DNA of 64,000 nucleotides from Mycolicibacterium setense (lineage in GTDB: Bacteria; Actinomycetota; Actinomycetes; Mycobacteriales; Mycobacteriaceae), in the NCBI RefSeq assembly GCF_000805385.1, contig NZ_JTJW01000009.1, positions 310,001-374,000 of the forward strand, given 5' to 3'. The notes beneath the pieces are model-generated. The model saw only the letters and a program-made list of their open reading frames with translations. It searched no databases and had not been told where the DNA came from. The position numbers were made by a program, and so were the translations under genes. Below are positions 7,641-15,352 of this stretch, one piece after another (position 1 is the stretch's first letter; each line of letters begins with the position of its first letter).

Positions 7641-8866
7641 CCGAACCGGGTCAGTCACCGGAGAACCCCTGGCCGGTCCGTGCCGTGGCGACCCGCGTCG
7701 CCAAATGGATCGACCGCCTCGGCACGGTCTGGGTCGAGGGGCAGCTGACCGAACTCAAGGTCCGCCCGGATTCCAAGACCGTGTTCATGGTGCTGCGGGA
7801 TCCGGCTGCCGACATGTCGCTGACGCTGACCTGCCCGCGCGACCTGGTGCGCAACGCCCCGGTCAAGCTGACCGAGGGCACCCAGGTGATCATCTGCGGC
7901 AAACCGAATTTCTACACCGGTCGCGGCACATTCTCTTTGCGGGTCAACGAGATTCGCGCGGTCGGCATCGGTGAACTGCTGGCCCGGATCGAGCGGCTGC
8001 GTCGACTGCTGGAGGCCGAAGGGCTGTTCGATCCGCGGCTCAAGCGGCCAATCCCGTTCCTGCCCAACACTATCGGGCTCATCACGGGCCGCGCATCCGC
8101 CGCCGAGCGCGATGTGACCACAGTGGCCGGCAGCCGCTGGCCGGCGGTGCGTTTCGAGATCCGCAACACCATCGTGCAGGGACCCAACGCGGTGCCGCAG
8201 ATCGTGGAAGCTATTGCAGCCCTGGATGCCATGCCCGAGGTCGACGTCATCGTCCTGGCCCGGGGCGGCGGCAGCGTCGAGGACCTGCTGCCGTTTTCCG
8301 ACGAGACCCTGTGCCGGGCGATCGCCGCATGCCGGACCCCGGTGGTCAGCGCGATCGGCCACGAACCCGACACTCCCCTGTCCGATCTCGTCGCCGACGT
8401 GCGCGCAGCCACCCCGACCGACGCGGCCAAGCGCATCGTGCCCGACGCGGCCGCCGAGCAGGCGCTGATCAACGATCTGCATCGGCGCAGCGCCCGTGCG
8501 CTCCGCAACTGGGTGCACCGCGAGCAACACCACCTGCAGCAGTTGCGCAGCCGCCCGGTATTGGCGCAGCCCCTGGCGGCGCTGACCGCGCGGGCCGATG
8601 AGATCGCGCGGGCCCGTGCCACCGCCGAACGGGACATCACCCGCAAGATCGCCGCGGAGTCCGACACCGTCGGACACCTGGCGGCGCGACTGACCTCGCT
8701 CGGCCCGGCGGCGACACTGGCGCGCGGGTATGCGGTGGTCCAGGCGGTCCCGGCATCCGGCGCGCCGACAGTTCTCCGTACGGTGGCCGACGCACCGAAC
8801 GGCACCCGATTGCGGGTCCGGGTGTCCGACGGAGTGATCTCGGCTGTCAGCGATGGCAGCGAGTAG
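7637..8866 (+). CDS. xseA: Exodeoxyribonuclease VII large subunit
   Basis: XseA is the catalytic subunit of exonuclease VII, which degrades single-stranded DNA from both ends into oligonucleotides. Residues about 10-105 form the N-terminal OB-fold (TVWVEGQLTELKVRPDSKTVFM; LRVNEIRAVGIGELLARIERLR). The catalytic domain has GLITGRASAAERD, ARGGGSVEDLLPFSDE and SAIGHEPDTPLSDLVADVRA, followed by the long coiled-coil region (about 280-350), where small subunits bind, and the final ARGYAVVQ strand. Length of 409 residues is usual. The GTG start overlaps the stop of the preceding gene, and xseB follows 6 bases later. Confidence 0.96.
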   Translation: MTEPGQSPENPWPVRAVATRVAKWIDRLGTVWVEGQLTELKVRPDSKTVFMVLRDPAADMSLTLTCPRDLVRNAPVKLTEGTQVIICGKPNFYTGRGTFSLRVNEIRAVGIGELLARIERLRRLLEAEGLFDPRLKRPIPFLPNTIGLITGRASAAERDVTTVAGSRWPAVRFEIRNTIVQGPNAVPQIVEAIAALDAMPEVDVIVLARGGGSVEDLLPFSDETLCRAIAACRTPVVSAIGHEPDTPLSDLVADVRAATPTDAAKRIVPDAAAEQALINDLHRRSARALRNWVHREQHHLQQLRSRPVLAQPLAALTARADEIARARATAERDITRKIAAESDTVGHLAARLTSLGPAATLARGYAVVQAVPASGAPTVLRTVADAPNGTRLRVRVSDGVISAVSDGSE

Positions 8867-8872
8867 AGGGGT

Positions 8873-9100
8873 GTGAGGACCGTGAGCATTAAGCCTATTA
8901 GTGAACTGGGCTATGAAGAGGCCCGGGACGAACTGATCGCCGTCGTGCAGCAGTTGGAGCAGGGCGGGCTGGATCTCGATGCTTCGCTGAACCTCTGGGA
9001 ACGTGGCGAGAAACTGGCACAACGCTGCGAAGAGCACTTAGCTGGAGCGCGGCAGCGCGTTGAGCAGGCCCTCGCGGCGCGCGAGTCTGACGAAAGTTGA
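8873..9100 (+). CDS. xseB: Exodeoxyribonuclease VII small subunit
   Basis: XseB is the small helical-hairpin subunit, several copies of which pack on the coiled coil of XseA. The signature LGYEEARDELIAVVQQLEQG, then LDLDASLNLWERGEKLAQRCEEHLAGARQRVEQ, is clearly present. Two starts are possible, GTG 8873 and GTG 8882. The upstream one gives 75 residues, and both retain the whole domain. It is the last gene of the operon beginning at 7065. Confidence 0.95.
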   Translation: MRTVSIKPISELGYEEARDELIAVVQQLEQGGLDLDASLNLWERGEKLAQRCEEHLAGARQRVEQALAARESDES

Positions 9101-9134
9101 CCCAGCAATTATTTTTGTCGATGACGTTCGAAAC

Positions 9135-9156
9135 TGGAACCTGTTTCAGTTAAGCT
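9135..9156 (+). promoter_or_regulatory. KstR-type operator and -10 element of the 3-beta-HSD gene
   Basis: TGGAACCTGTTTCA (9135-9148) fits the KstR motif TnnAACnnGTTnnA exactly, and the surrounding ACTGGAAC/GTTTCAGT is a palindrome with one mismatch. TAAGCT (9151-9156) fits the mycobacterial -10 pattern TAnnnT. With the usual spacing, transcription would start at or next to the ATG at 9164, giving a leaderless mRNA. A repressor on this site would sit just upstream of the -10. Confidence 0.75.
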
Positions 9157-9163
9157 GCCGGGC

Positions 9164-10252
9164 ATGGGTGACGCATCTTTGACCACTGAACTCGGCCGCG
9201 TCCTGGTGACCGGTGGCTCCGGCTTCGTCGGCGCCAACCTGGTGACCGAGCTGCTCGACCGCGGATACGCGGTGCGCTCGTTCGACCGTGCGCCGTCCCC
9301 GCTGGGCGATCACGCCGGCCTGGAGGTCATCGAGGGCGACATCTGCGACAAGGAGACCGTCGCCGCAGCCGTCGAGAACGTCGACACGGTCATCCACACC
9401 GCCGCCATCATCGATCTGATGGGCGGCGCCTCGGTCACCGACGAGTACCGGCAGCGCAGCTTCGCCGTCAACGTCGAGGGCACCAAGAACCTGGTGCACG
9501 CCGCACAACAGGCGGGGGTCAAGCGCTTCGTCTACACCGCTTCCAACAGCGTCGTGATGGGCGGGCAGGACATCGTCAGTGGTGACGAGACCATGCCGTA
9601 CACCGGCCGGTTCAACGATCTCTACACCGAGACCAAGGTGGTCGCCGAGAAGTTCGTGCTCGCCGAGAACGGCAAGCACGACATGCTGACCTGCTCGATC
9701 CGGCCCAGCGGCATCTGGGGTCGCGGCGACCAAACCATGTTCCGCAAGGTGTTCGAGAACGTGCTCGCCGGGCACGTCAAGGTGCTCGTCGGCAACAAGA
9801 ACATCAAGCTGGACAACTCCTACGTGCACAACCTGATCCACGGTTTCATCTTGGCCGCCCAGCATCTGGTTCCCGGTGGCACCGCACCCGGTCAGGCCTA
9901 CTTCATCAACGACGGCGAGCCGATCAACATGTTCGAGTTCGCCCGCCCGGTGATCGCGGCGTGCGGCCGCAAGCTGCCCAACTTCCGCGTCTCAGGGCGT
10001 CTGGTGCACAAGGCGATGATGGCCTGGCAGTGGCTGCACTTCAAATTCGGCATTCCGGCTCCGCTGATCGAACCCCTTGCGGTGGAACGGCTTTACCTCA
10101 ACAACTACTTCTCGATCGCCAAGGCCAAACGCGACCTGGGGTATGAGCCGTTGTTCACCACCGAGAAGGCCATGGCCGAATGCATGCCGTACTACACGGA
10201 CCTGTTCCATCAGATGGAGTCCGACGCGGCCAGGCAACCGGTCACCGCGTAG
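9164..10252 (+). CDS. 3-beta-hydroxysteroid dehydrogenase/isomerase family (Rv1106c orthologue)
   Basis: This NAD-dependent extended SDR oxidises the 3-beta-hydroxyl of cholesterol and related sterols, the first step of sterol ring degradation. VTGGSGFVGANL (residues 15-26) is the Rossmann GxxGxxG motif, HTAAIIDLMGG follows, and YTETKVVAEK supplies the catalytic Tyr-x-x-x-Lys. NSYVHNLIHGFILAAQHL and the C-terminal LGYEPLFTTEKAM are typical of the 3-beta-HSD family. Length of 362 residues is as expected. The KstR-type operator directly in front is consistent with control by cholesterol-derived inducers, as known for this gene in M. smegmatis. Confidence 0.92.
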   Translation: MGDASLTTELGRVLVTGGSGFVGANLVTELLDRGYAVRSFDRAPSPLGDHAGLEVIEGDICDKETVAAAVENVDTVIHTAAIIDLMGGASVTDEYRQRSFAVNVEGTKNLVHAAQQAGVKRFVYTASNSVVMGGQDIVSGDETMPYTGRFNDLYTETKVVAEKFVLAENGKHDMLTCSIRPSGIWGRGDQTMFRKVFENVLAGHVKVLVGNKNIKLDNSYVHNLIHGFILAAQHLVPGGTAPGQAYFINDGEPINMFEFARPVIAACGRKLPNFRVSGRLVHKAMMAWQWLHFKFGIPAPLIEPLAVERLYLNNYFSIAKAKRDLGYEPLFTTEKAMAECMPYYTDLFHQMESDAARQPVTA

Positions 10253-10270
10253 GCCGAGGCCGCCCGGCGG

Positions 10271-10546
10271 TCAGCGGTACAGATGCACCGGATGGTGCGT
10301 GGACTGTTCGATGCGCGCCGACGCCGCGTGCAGTAGTTCGGTCCCGAGCGTGATGAGCGCGCGTGCCGCCGCGATCTCTTCACCGATCATCGGCGCACCG
10401 GGGTCTCTGGGGTTGCGGTAGGCATCCCCGGTGGTGGACATCGTGTCGTCGCGCAGCTGCGCGCGCGCTGAGGCGTGGGTATGGATGTCGTCCTCGGAGA
10501 ACTCGATCTCGACGAGCCATTTGTTGGTCAGATCCTTGTCGTACAT
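10271..10546 (-). CDS. DUF1876 protein (Rv1738/Rv2632c-like)
   Basis: The 91-residue product starts MYDKDLTNKWLVEIEFSEDD and continues with SARAQLRDDTMSTTGDAYRNP, IGEEIAAARALITLGTELLHAASARIE and a His-Pro-containing C terminus. This is the DUF1876 pattern shared with M. tuberculosis Rv1738 and Rv2632c. Rv1738 is one of the proteins most strongly induced by the DosR dormancy system and resembles ribosome-hibernation factors in fold. GTGGAGGGTG is a strong ribosome-binding site, spaced for the ATG at 10546. It lies 18 bases downstream of the TDT transporter gene, so the two are probably co-transcribed. Confidence 0.8.
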   Translation of the reverse strand: MYDKDLTNKWLVEIEFSEDDIHTHASARAQLRDDTMSTTGDAYRNPRDPGAPMIGEEIAAARALITLGTELLHAASARIEQSTHHPVHLYR

Positions 10547-10564
10547 GTCAATCACCCTCCACCT

Positions 10565-11620
10565 CTAGGGTGCGCCGGATATGTCCCTGACACCAGGGCG
10601 CAGCGTGACGAACAGGTGGCGAACCATGGCCAGGAACGTCACCGCCCACACCGCCAGCGCGATCCAGCTCTCGACGTATCCGATGCGCTCCACGATGGGT
10701 AACTGATCGGCCTGGCCGAGGTAGTGGCCGCCGACGCCGTACATGCCGAGGGGGAAGACCACGCTCCACAAGGTGGGGTCATAACGCAACGGGATGCGAT
10801 GGACGTAGTGGCGCCAGATGCCTGCGGCGATCAACGGTGGAATCAGCCAGGTACCGAAGGCCCAGAAGAACACGGACGTTCCCGCGATCAGCCCACGGGT
10901 GGCCGCGACCATGGGCGCGTCGGCCATCTCCACGATCCGGGCCCCGGCGACCACGGTGATGGCGGTGGCCCCCATCGCCACCCAGTACGGCGGGGTGAGA
11001 TCGGTAGGCCGCAGTGGATACACCAGTAACCGGACCGCGACGAAGATGCCCGCCGCGCCGTACAGAAAAATCCCGACGGACCACGAGAACACCGCCAGCA
11101 ACGCCAATTCCGAACGGCCGGCGGCTATTTCGGGCTGCAACGCCGCGGCCAGCACCGCGACGGACTGACTGGCCACCACCCAGATGAACCAGGTGCCGTT
11201 CGCGTGCTGCAGCACCGGCCGGGCCGCCTGACCGAGAACCGCCGTCCACGGCACCACGTAGCCCAGCACCATCCACGCCACCCAGCCGATCGCCAGGAGC
11301 GTGAAGGCAAGCCCGTAATGGCTGTCCGCGGCCAGCCGGGTACCGACCACACAGGTTGCGGCCACGAACGTGAACATGGCAAAGCCACGGCTCGGGTCGG
11401 TCAGATCGGCGATGAACTCACGGCGGTACCGGGCGGTGCGCGCGATGGTCAGAACGACCAGGGCCACATAGGCGATCGCCGCCACCCACAGCAATGCCAC
11501 CGAAAGTGCATGTGCATGGTGGTAATTCATCGCGATGGACATGATTCCGGTGGCCATGACGAGTGCGAAGTAACCGGGATGCAAGGTACGCACTGCCTCG
11601 CGTGCGGTCGGCTCACTCAT
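10565..11620 (-). CDS. TDT family (tellurite-resistance/dicarboxylate) transporter
   Basis: The 351-residue product has about ten membrane segments, beginning LHPGYFALVMATGIMSIAM. That start is the recognisable N-terminal motif of the TDT family, which includes TehA, SLAC1-type anion channels and the yeast malate transporter Mae1. Later segments include PPYWVAMGATAITVVAGARIV and FFWAFGTWLIPPLIAAGIWRHY. Likely cargo is a C4-dicarboxylate or another anion. The frame stays open far upstream of the ATG at 11620, but that part is a shadow of the neighbouring ligase gene. An alternative ATG lies four codons upstream. It precedes the Rv1738-like gene. Confidence 0.85.
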   Translation of the reverse strand: MSEPTAREAVRTLHPGYFALVMATGIMSIAMNYHHAHALSVALLWVAAIAYVALVVLTIARTARYRREFIADLTDPSRGFAMFTFVAATCVVGTRLAADSHYGLAFTLLAIGWVAWMVLGYVVPWTAVLGQAARPVLQHANGTWFIWVVASQSVAVLAAALQPEIAAGRSELALLAVFSWSVGIFLYGAAGIFVAVRLLVYPLRPTDLTPPYWVAMGATAITVVAGARIVEMADAPMVAATRGLIAGTSVFFWAFGTWLIPPLIAAGIWRHYVHRIPLRYDPTLWSVVFPLGMYGVGGHYLGQADQLPIVERIGYVESWIALAVWAVTFLAMVRHLFVTLRPGVRDISGAP

Positions 11621-11711
11621 GGCTCCGGTCATACCACCGCATTCACAGGCTGATGCGCAAATTTCCGACGACAGGCGGGCACAGCAGCGACGATGCCGAG
11701 CGTTTGGCGGA

Positions 11712-13349
11712 TCAGTGGCCGAGCAGGGACAGCGCATACCCCCGACGAAGCTTGCCCGACGGTGTTTTCGGGATCGCTCCCGGCGGTAGGACGACGACGG
11801 AGCGTGGCCGTGCGTCGACCTCTGTGACCACATGGTGGGCGACGTCATGCTGGATACGGCGGACCTCGCCATGGTCATCGAACGCGTGCGATTCCACTGC
11901 GACGGCGAAGGACTCCGTCGAACGGCCGGAATGCAGTCGCACCGCGACGGCGCAACCGGGTCGCACGCCGTCGACGCGACCGGCAGCGCGCTCGATGTCG
12001 GTCGGATGGATGTTGCGACCGGCCATGATGATGACGTCCTTGACCCGGCCACAGACCACGATGTGGCCGTTCTCGGTCAAGTAGCCCAGGTCGCCGGTGT
12101 CGTACCAGCCCCGCTCGTCCTGCGCCGGGACAAATCCCGCCGCCGTGGTGTAACCGCGGGTCAATGATTCACCGCGAACCTGGATCACTCCGACACCGCG
12201 GGCCGGAAGCAGTGTGCCGTCCTCGTCGACGACGCGGGCTTCCAGCCCACTCAGCAGCGGACCCAGTGTCGCCAATCGGCGGCGATTGCCGCTCTTCGCC
12301 GGCACCGCACGTCGCAGGGTCGCAAGAATGTCAGCATCCACGTCATCGACCACCAGGCCCGTGTTGCACTCCGAGAACGAAACCGCGACCGTGGTCTCGG
12401 CCATGCCGTAGGCCGGCAGAATCGCTTCTGGTCGCAACCCGAACGGCTTGCCCGCCGCACACAGATCCTCGACGTCGGCCGGCTCGACCTGCTCGGCACC
12501 CGACAGCGCCCATCGCAACGTCGACAGGTCGAACTCGCCGGGTTTGGCCTGCCTACGCAACCGCTTGGCCAACAGTGCGTAGGCGAAGTTCGGCGCGGCG
12601 GTCATCGTGCCCTTGTACTTGTCGATGAGCCTCGCCCACAGCAATGAGTCCCGCAGGAAATCCATTGGCGTGATCTTGACCAGCTCCGCGCCGAAGTACA
12701 TCGGGACTGTCAGGAACCCGGTCATCCCCATGTCGTGGAACAGCGGCAGCCAGCTGATGATCACGTCGGTTTCCAGGTCGAACTCGGCACCGACGAACAT
12801 CGCCTCAGCGTTGGAACACAGGTTGCGGTGGGTGATTTGGACCGCTTTGGGAGGGCCCGTGGAGCCCGACGTCAGCTGCAACAACGCCAGGTCATCGTCG
12901 TCGACGTGCACCGGTTCGACGGGCTCCGCGGCGAGCAATTGCTCGATGGTGACAACCGCAAGCCGGCGCTCGGCCAGCGCGGGCGCGGCAGCCAGAAACG
13001 GCTCGGATATCACAACTGTGCCGGCGTCGATGGCTTCGACCACTTCGGTCGTTTCAGCAGCCCATTGCACGAGGTCGGTGCGAGGGGTGGGCTGGTGCAG
13101 CATGGTCAGGCTGGCGCCACGCATCCACACGGCCTGGGCGGCAGGCGCGACCTCGACCGGAAGTCCGGCCAGCACCGCGATCGCGTCACCGTGGCCTACG
13201 CCCGCAGCGGCGAGGCCACCCGCGATCCGAAGCGCGCGCTGATGTACCTGCTCCCAGGTATGCCGCACCGGCGCGTGTGGTTCACCGGTCACCATCCCCC
13301 TGGTGCTTGCGTGCGCGTTTGCGTACATCGTCTCGGTGAATCTGCTCAT
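11712..13349 (-). CDS. FadD-type acyl-AMP ligase / acyl-CoA synthetase
   Basis: This 545-residue adenylate-forming enzyme activates a fatty or other carboxylic acid with ATP. Motif A3 is LLQLTSGSTGPPKAVQIT (about residues 157-174). SWLPLFHDMGMTG, PAYGMAETTVAVSF (A5), GWYDTGDLGYL (A7) and CGRVKDVIIMAGRNIHPTDIE (A8) follow, and the C-terminal PSGKLRR supplies the A10 lysine. The Leu-Pro-Leu-Phe-His-Asp-Met-Gly motif and overall shape are like mycobacterial fatty acyl-AMP ligases, which feed polyketide synthases, but no PKS is nearby. It is divergent from the sulfatase operon with 438 bases between them, so a functional link to sulfated lipids is conceivable but only inferred. Confidence 0.85.
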   Translation of the reverse strand: MSRFTETMYANAHASTRGMVTGEPHAPVRHTWEQVHQRALRIAGGLAAAGVGHGDAIAVLAGLPVEVAPAAQAVWMRGASLTMLHQPTPRTDLVQWAAETTEVVEAIDAGTVVISEPFLAAAPALAERRLAVVTIEQLLAAEPVEPVHVDDDDLALLQLTSGSTGPPKAVQITHRNLCSNAEAMFVGAEFDLETDVIISWLPLFHDMGMTGFLTVPMYFGAELVKITPMDFLRDSLLWARLIDKYKGTMTAAPNFAYALLAKRLRRQAKPGEFDLSTLRWALSGAEQVEPADVEDLCAAGKPFGLRPEAILPAYGMAETTVAVSFSECNTGLVVDDVDADILATLRRAVPAKSGNRRRLATLGPLLSGLEARVVDEDGTLLPARGVGVIQVRGESLTRGYTTAAGFVPAQDERGWYDTGDLGYLTENGHIVVCGRVKDVIIMAGRNIHPTDIERAAGRVDGVRPGCAVAVRLHSGRSTESFAVAVESHAFDDHGEVRRIQHDVAHHVVTEVDARPRSVVVLPPGAIPKTPSGKLRRGYALSLLGH

Positions 13350-13787
13350 GGATCCCCCCTGAACCCATTACGCCGCGTTTCCGCGAATGATTCGTCCACG
13401 AATGACGCATGTGGCCACCGGCGATGCTCCCACCCAGAGCAATCGCAGACGGCGGCCGGACAGCCTGCACTGGACGAACCTACGATTTCGACAGAATAAC
13501 CAGCCCGGGCCAGGATTCGAGGCGATCTGGCGGCCAACCGATGGCCGTGTCGTCGCTGATCGATGGATATTTGCTTGGACAACAAGGCAATACACACGCC
13601 GGACAACGAGAACGTCGACGGCGACGGCACATTCGAGCGACCATGAAACCTGAGCGAGGCCGCGGTCCAAAGTGAACGCCCCGGTAAATATCTGCTGAGA
13701 AGCGTGGCGAAGTCCACCGGCGGCCCACGAAACCACATACCGTCGGTCAGAGACCGACAGGTCGGGGATAAACAGGAGGACCGCACC
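13350..13787. other. Divergent promoter region between ligase and sulfatase operon
   Basis: The 438-base gap holds no frame with coding character. It must contain both promoters. Visible features are a direct repeat around CGAATGATTCGT/CACGAATGAC near the ligase end (about 13389-13412), the palindrome at 13742-13758 (listed separately), and AGGAGGA at 13774-13780, a strong ribosome-binding site 7 bases from the sulfatase ATG. Confidence 0.5.
13742..13758. promoter_or_regulatory. Candidate operator in front of the sulfatase operon
   Basis: GTCGGTC and GACCGAC form a perfect 7-bp inverted repeat around AGA. It ends 29 bases before the sulfatase start codon, in the position of a repressor site or a short 5' UTR hairpin. 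No cognate regulator can be named. Confidence 0.4.
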
Positions 13788-15338
13788 ATGCCCAACGGCA
13801 AGCCGAACATCCTGGTGATCTGGGGCGACGACATCGGCATCAGCAATCTCAGTTGCTACAGCGACGGATTGATGGGATACCGCACCCCGAACATCGACCG
13901 CATCGCCAACGAGGGCATGCGTTTCACCGACTCATACGGCGAGCAAAGCTGCACTGCCGGGCGCGCCGCCTTCATCAGCGGGCAGAGCGTGTACCGCACC
14001 GGAATGAGCAAAGTCGGCATACCCGGCGCCGACATCGGCTGGGCCGCCGAGGACCCGACGATCGCCGAACTGCTGAAGCCATTGGGTTACGCCACCGGAC
14101 AATTCGGCAAAAATCACTTCGGCGACCTAAACAAGTATCTGCCGACGGTGCACGGCTTCGATGAGTTCTTCGGCAACCTCTACCACCTCAATGCCGAGGA
14201 AGAACCCGAGAACTACGACTATCCCCACGAGGACCGATATCCCAGGCTCTACAAGCTGGCCAAACCCAGAGGCGTACTGAAATGCAAGGCCACCACCGAG
14301 ATATCCACGGAACCCGATGACCCGAAGTACGGGCCGGTGGGTAAGCAGACCATCGAGGACACCGGTCCCCTGACCACCAAACGGATGGAGACCATCGACG
14401 AGGACATCGCCGATGCGACCGTCGACTACATCAAACGCCAGCACGCGGCGGACAACCCGTTCTTCGTGTGGTGCAACTTCACCCACATGCACCTGTACAC
14501 CCACACCAAACCGGAAAGCCGTGGGCAGGCCGGGCTGTGGCAGTCGCCGTACCACGACACGATGATCGACCATGACCGCAACGTCGGCACCGTGCTCGAC
14601 GTGCTCGACGAACTCGGTATCGCCGACGACACCATCGTCATCTACTCGACCGACAACGGGCCGCACCGCAACACCTGGCCCGACGCAGGCACGACACCGT
14701 TCCGCAGCGAGAAGGACACCAACTGGGAGGGCGCTTTCCGGGTGCCCGAGCTCATTCGCTGGCCCGGAAAGATCAAGGCCGGCACCGTCTCCAACGAAAT
14801 CGTCCAACATCACGACTGGCTGCCGACACTGCTGGCCGCGGCTGGTGACCCGGACATCAGCGAGAAGCTGAAGAAAGGTCACAAGGCCGGCGCCGACGGA
14901 AACACCGAATACAAGGTGCACATCGACGGGTTCAACCTACTGCCCTACCTCACCGGCGAGGTCGACACGAGCCCACGGCGCGGGTTCTTCTACTTCTCCG
15001 ACGACGGCGACCTGGTGGCCATGCGGTTCGAGAACTGGAAGGTCGTGTTCGCCGAACAGCGCTGCCAGGGGACACTGCGGATCTGGGCCGAACCGTTCAC
15101 GCCGTTGCGCGTACCCAAGCTGTTCAATCTGCGTACCGACCCCTACGAGTACGCCGACATCACGTCGAACACGTACTACGAGTGGCTGTTGCGGCACGAT
15201 TTCTTCGTGTTCTACGCGACCGCCATGGCGACGAAGTTCCTCGAGACGTTCGAGGAATTCAAACCGCGGCACCCACCGGCGAGCTTCAGCATCGACCATG
15301 CCGTCGAGAAACTGCACGAATTCCTGGCCAAGGACTGA
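13788..15338 (+). CDS. Arylsulfatase-type sulfatase, copy 1
   Basis: A 516-residue type I sulfatase, which hydrolyses sulfate esters using a Calpha-formylglycine made from cysteine. The cysteine is C55 in SCTAGRAAFISGQ, fitting the C-x-(P/S/A)-x-R signature. Metal ligands are the Asp pair in IWGDDIG (14/15) and the Asp-Asn of YSTDNGPH. Catalytic-pocket residues include the Lys of FGKNHFGDLNKY and the His of FTHMHLYTH. No signal peptide is visible (MPNGKPNILVIWG), so the enzyme is probably cytosolic, where the formylglycine-generating enzyme also acts. It is the first gene of an operon with a close paralogue 14 bases downstream. The natural substrate is unknown. Confidence 0.93.
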   Translation: MPNGKPNILVIWGDDIGISNLSCYSDGLMGYRTPNIDRIANEGMRFTDSYGEQSCTAGRAAFISGQSVYRTGMSKVGIPGADIGWAAEDPTIAELLKPLGYATGQFGKNHFGDLNKYLPTVHGFDEFFGNLYHLNAEEEPENYDYPHEDRYPRLYKLAKPRGVLKCKATTEISTEPDDPKYGPVGKQTIEDTGPLTTKRMETIDEDIADATVDYIKRQHAADNPFFVWCNFTHMHLYTHTKPESRGQAGLWQSPYHDTMIDHDRNVGTVLDVLDELGIADDTIVIYSTDNGPHRNTWPDAGTTPFRSEKDTNWEGAFRVPELIRWPGKIKAGTVSNEIVQHHDWLPTLLAAAGDPDISEKLKKGHKAGADGNTEYKVHIDGFNLLPYLTGEVDTSPRRGFFYFSDDGDLVAMRFENWKVVFAEQRCQGTLRIWAEPFTPLRVPKLFNLRTDPYEYADITSNTYYEWLLRHDFFVFYATAMATKFLETFEEFKPRHPPASFSIDHAVEKLHEFLAKD

Positions 15339-15352
15339 GGGGAGATCGAAAC

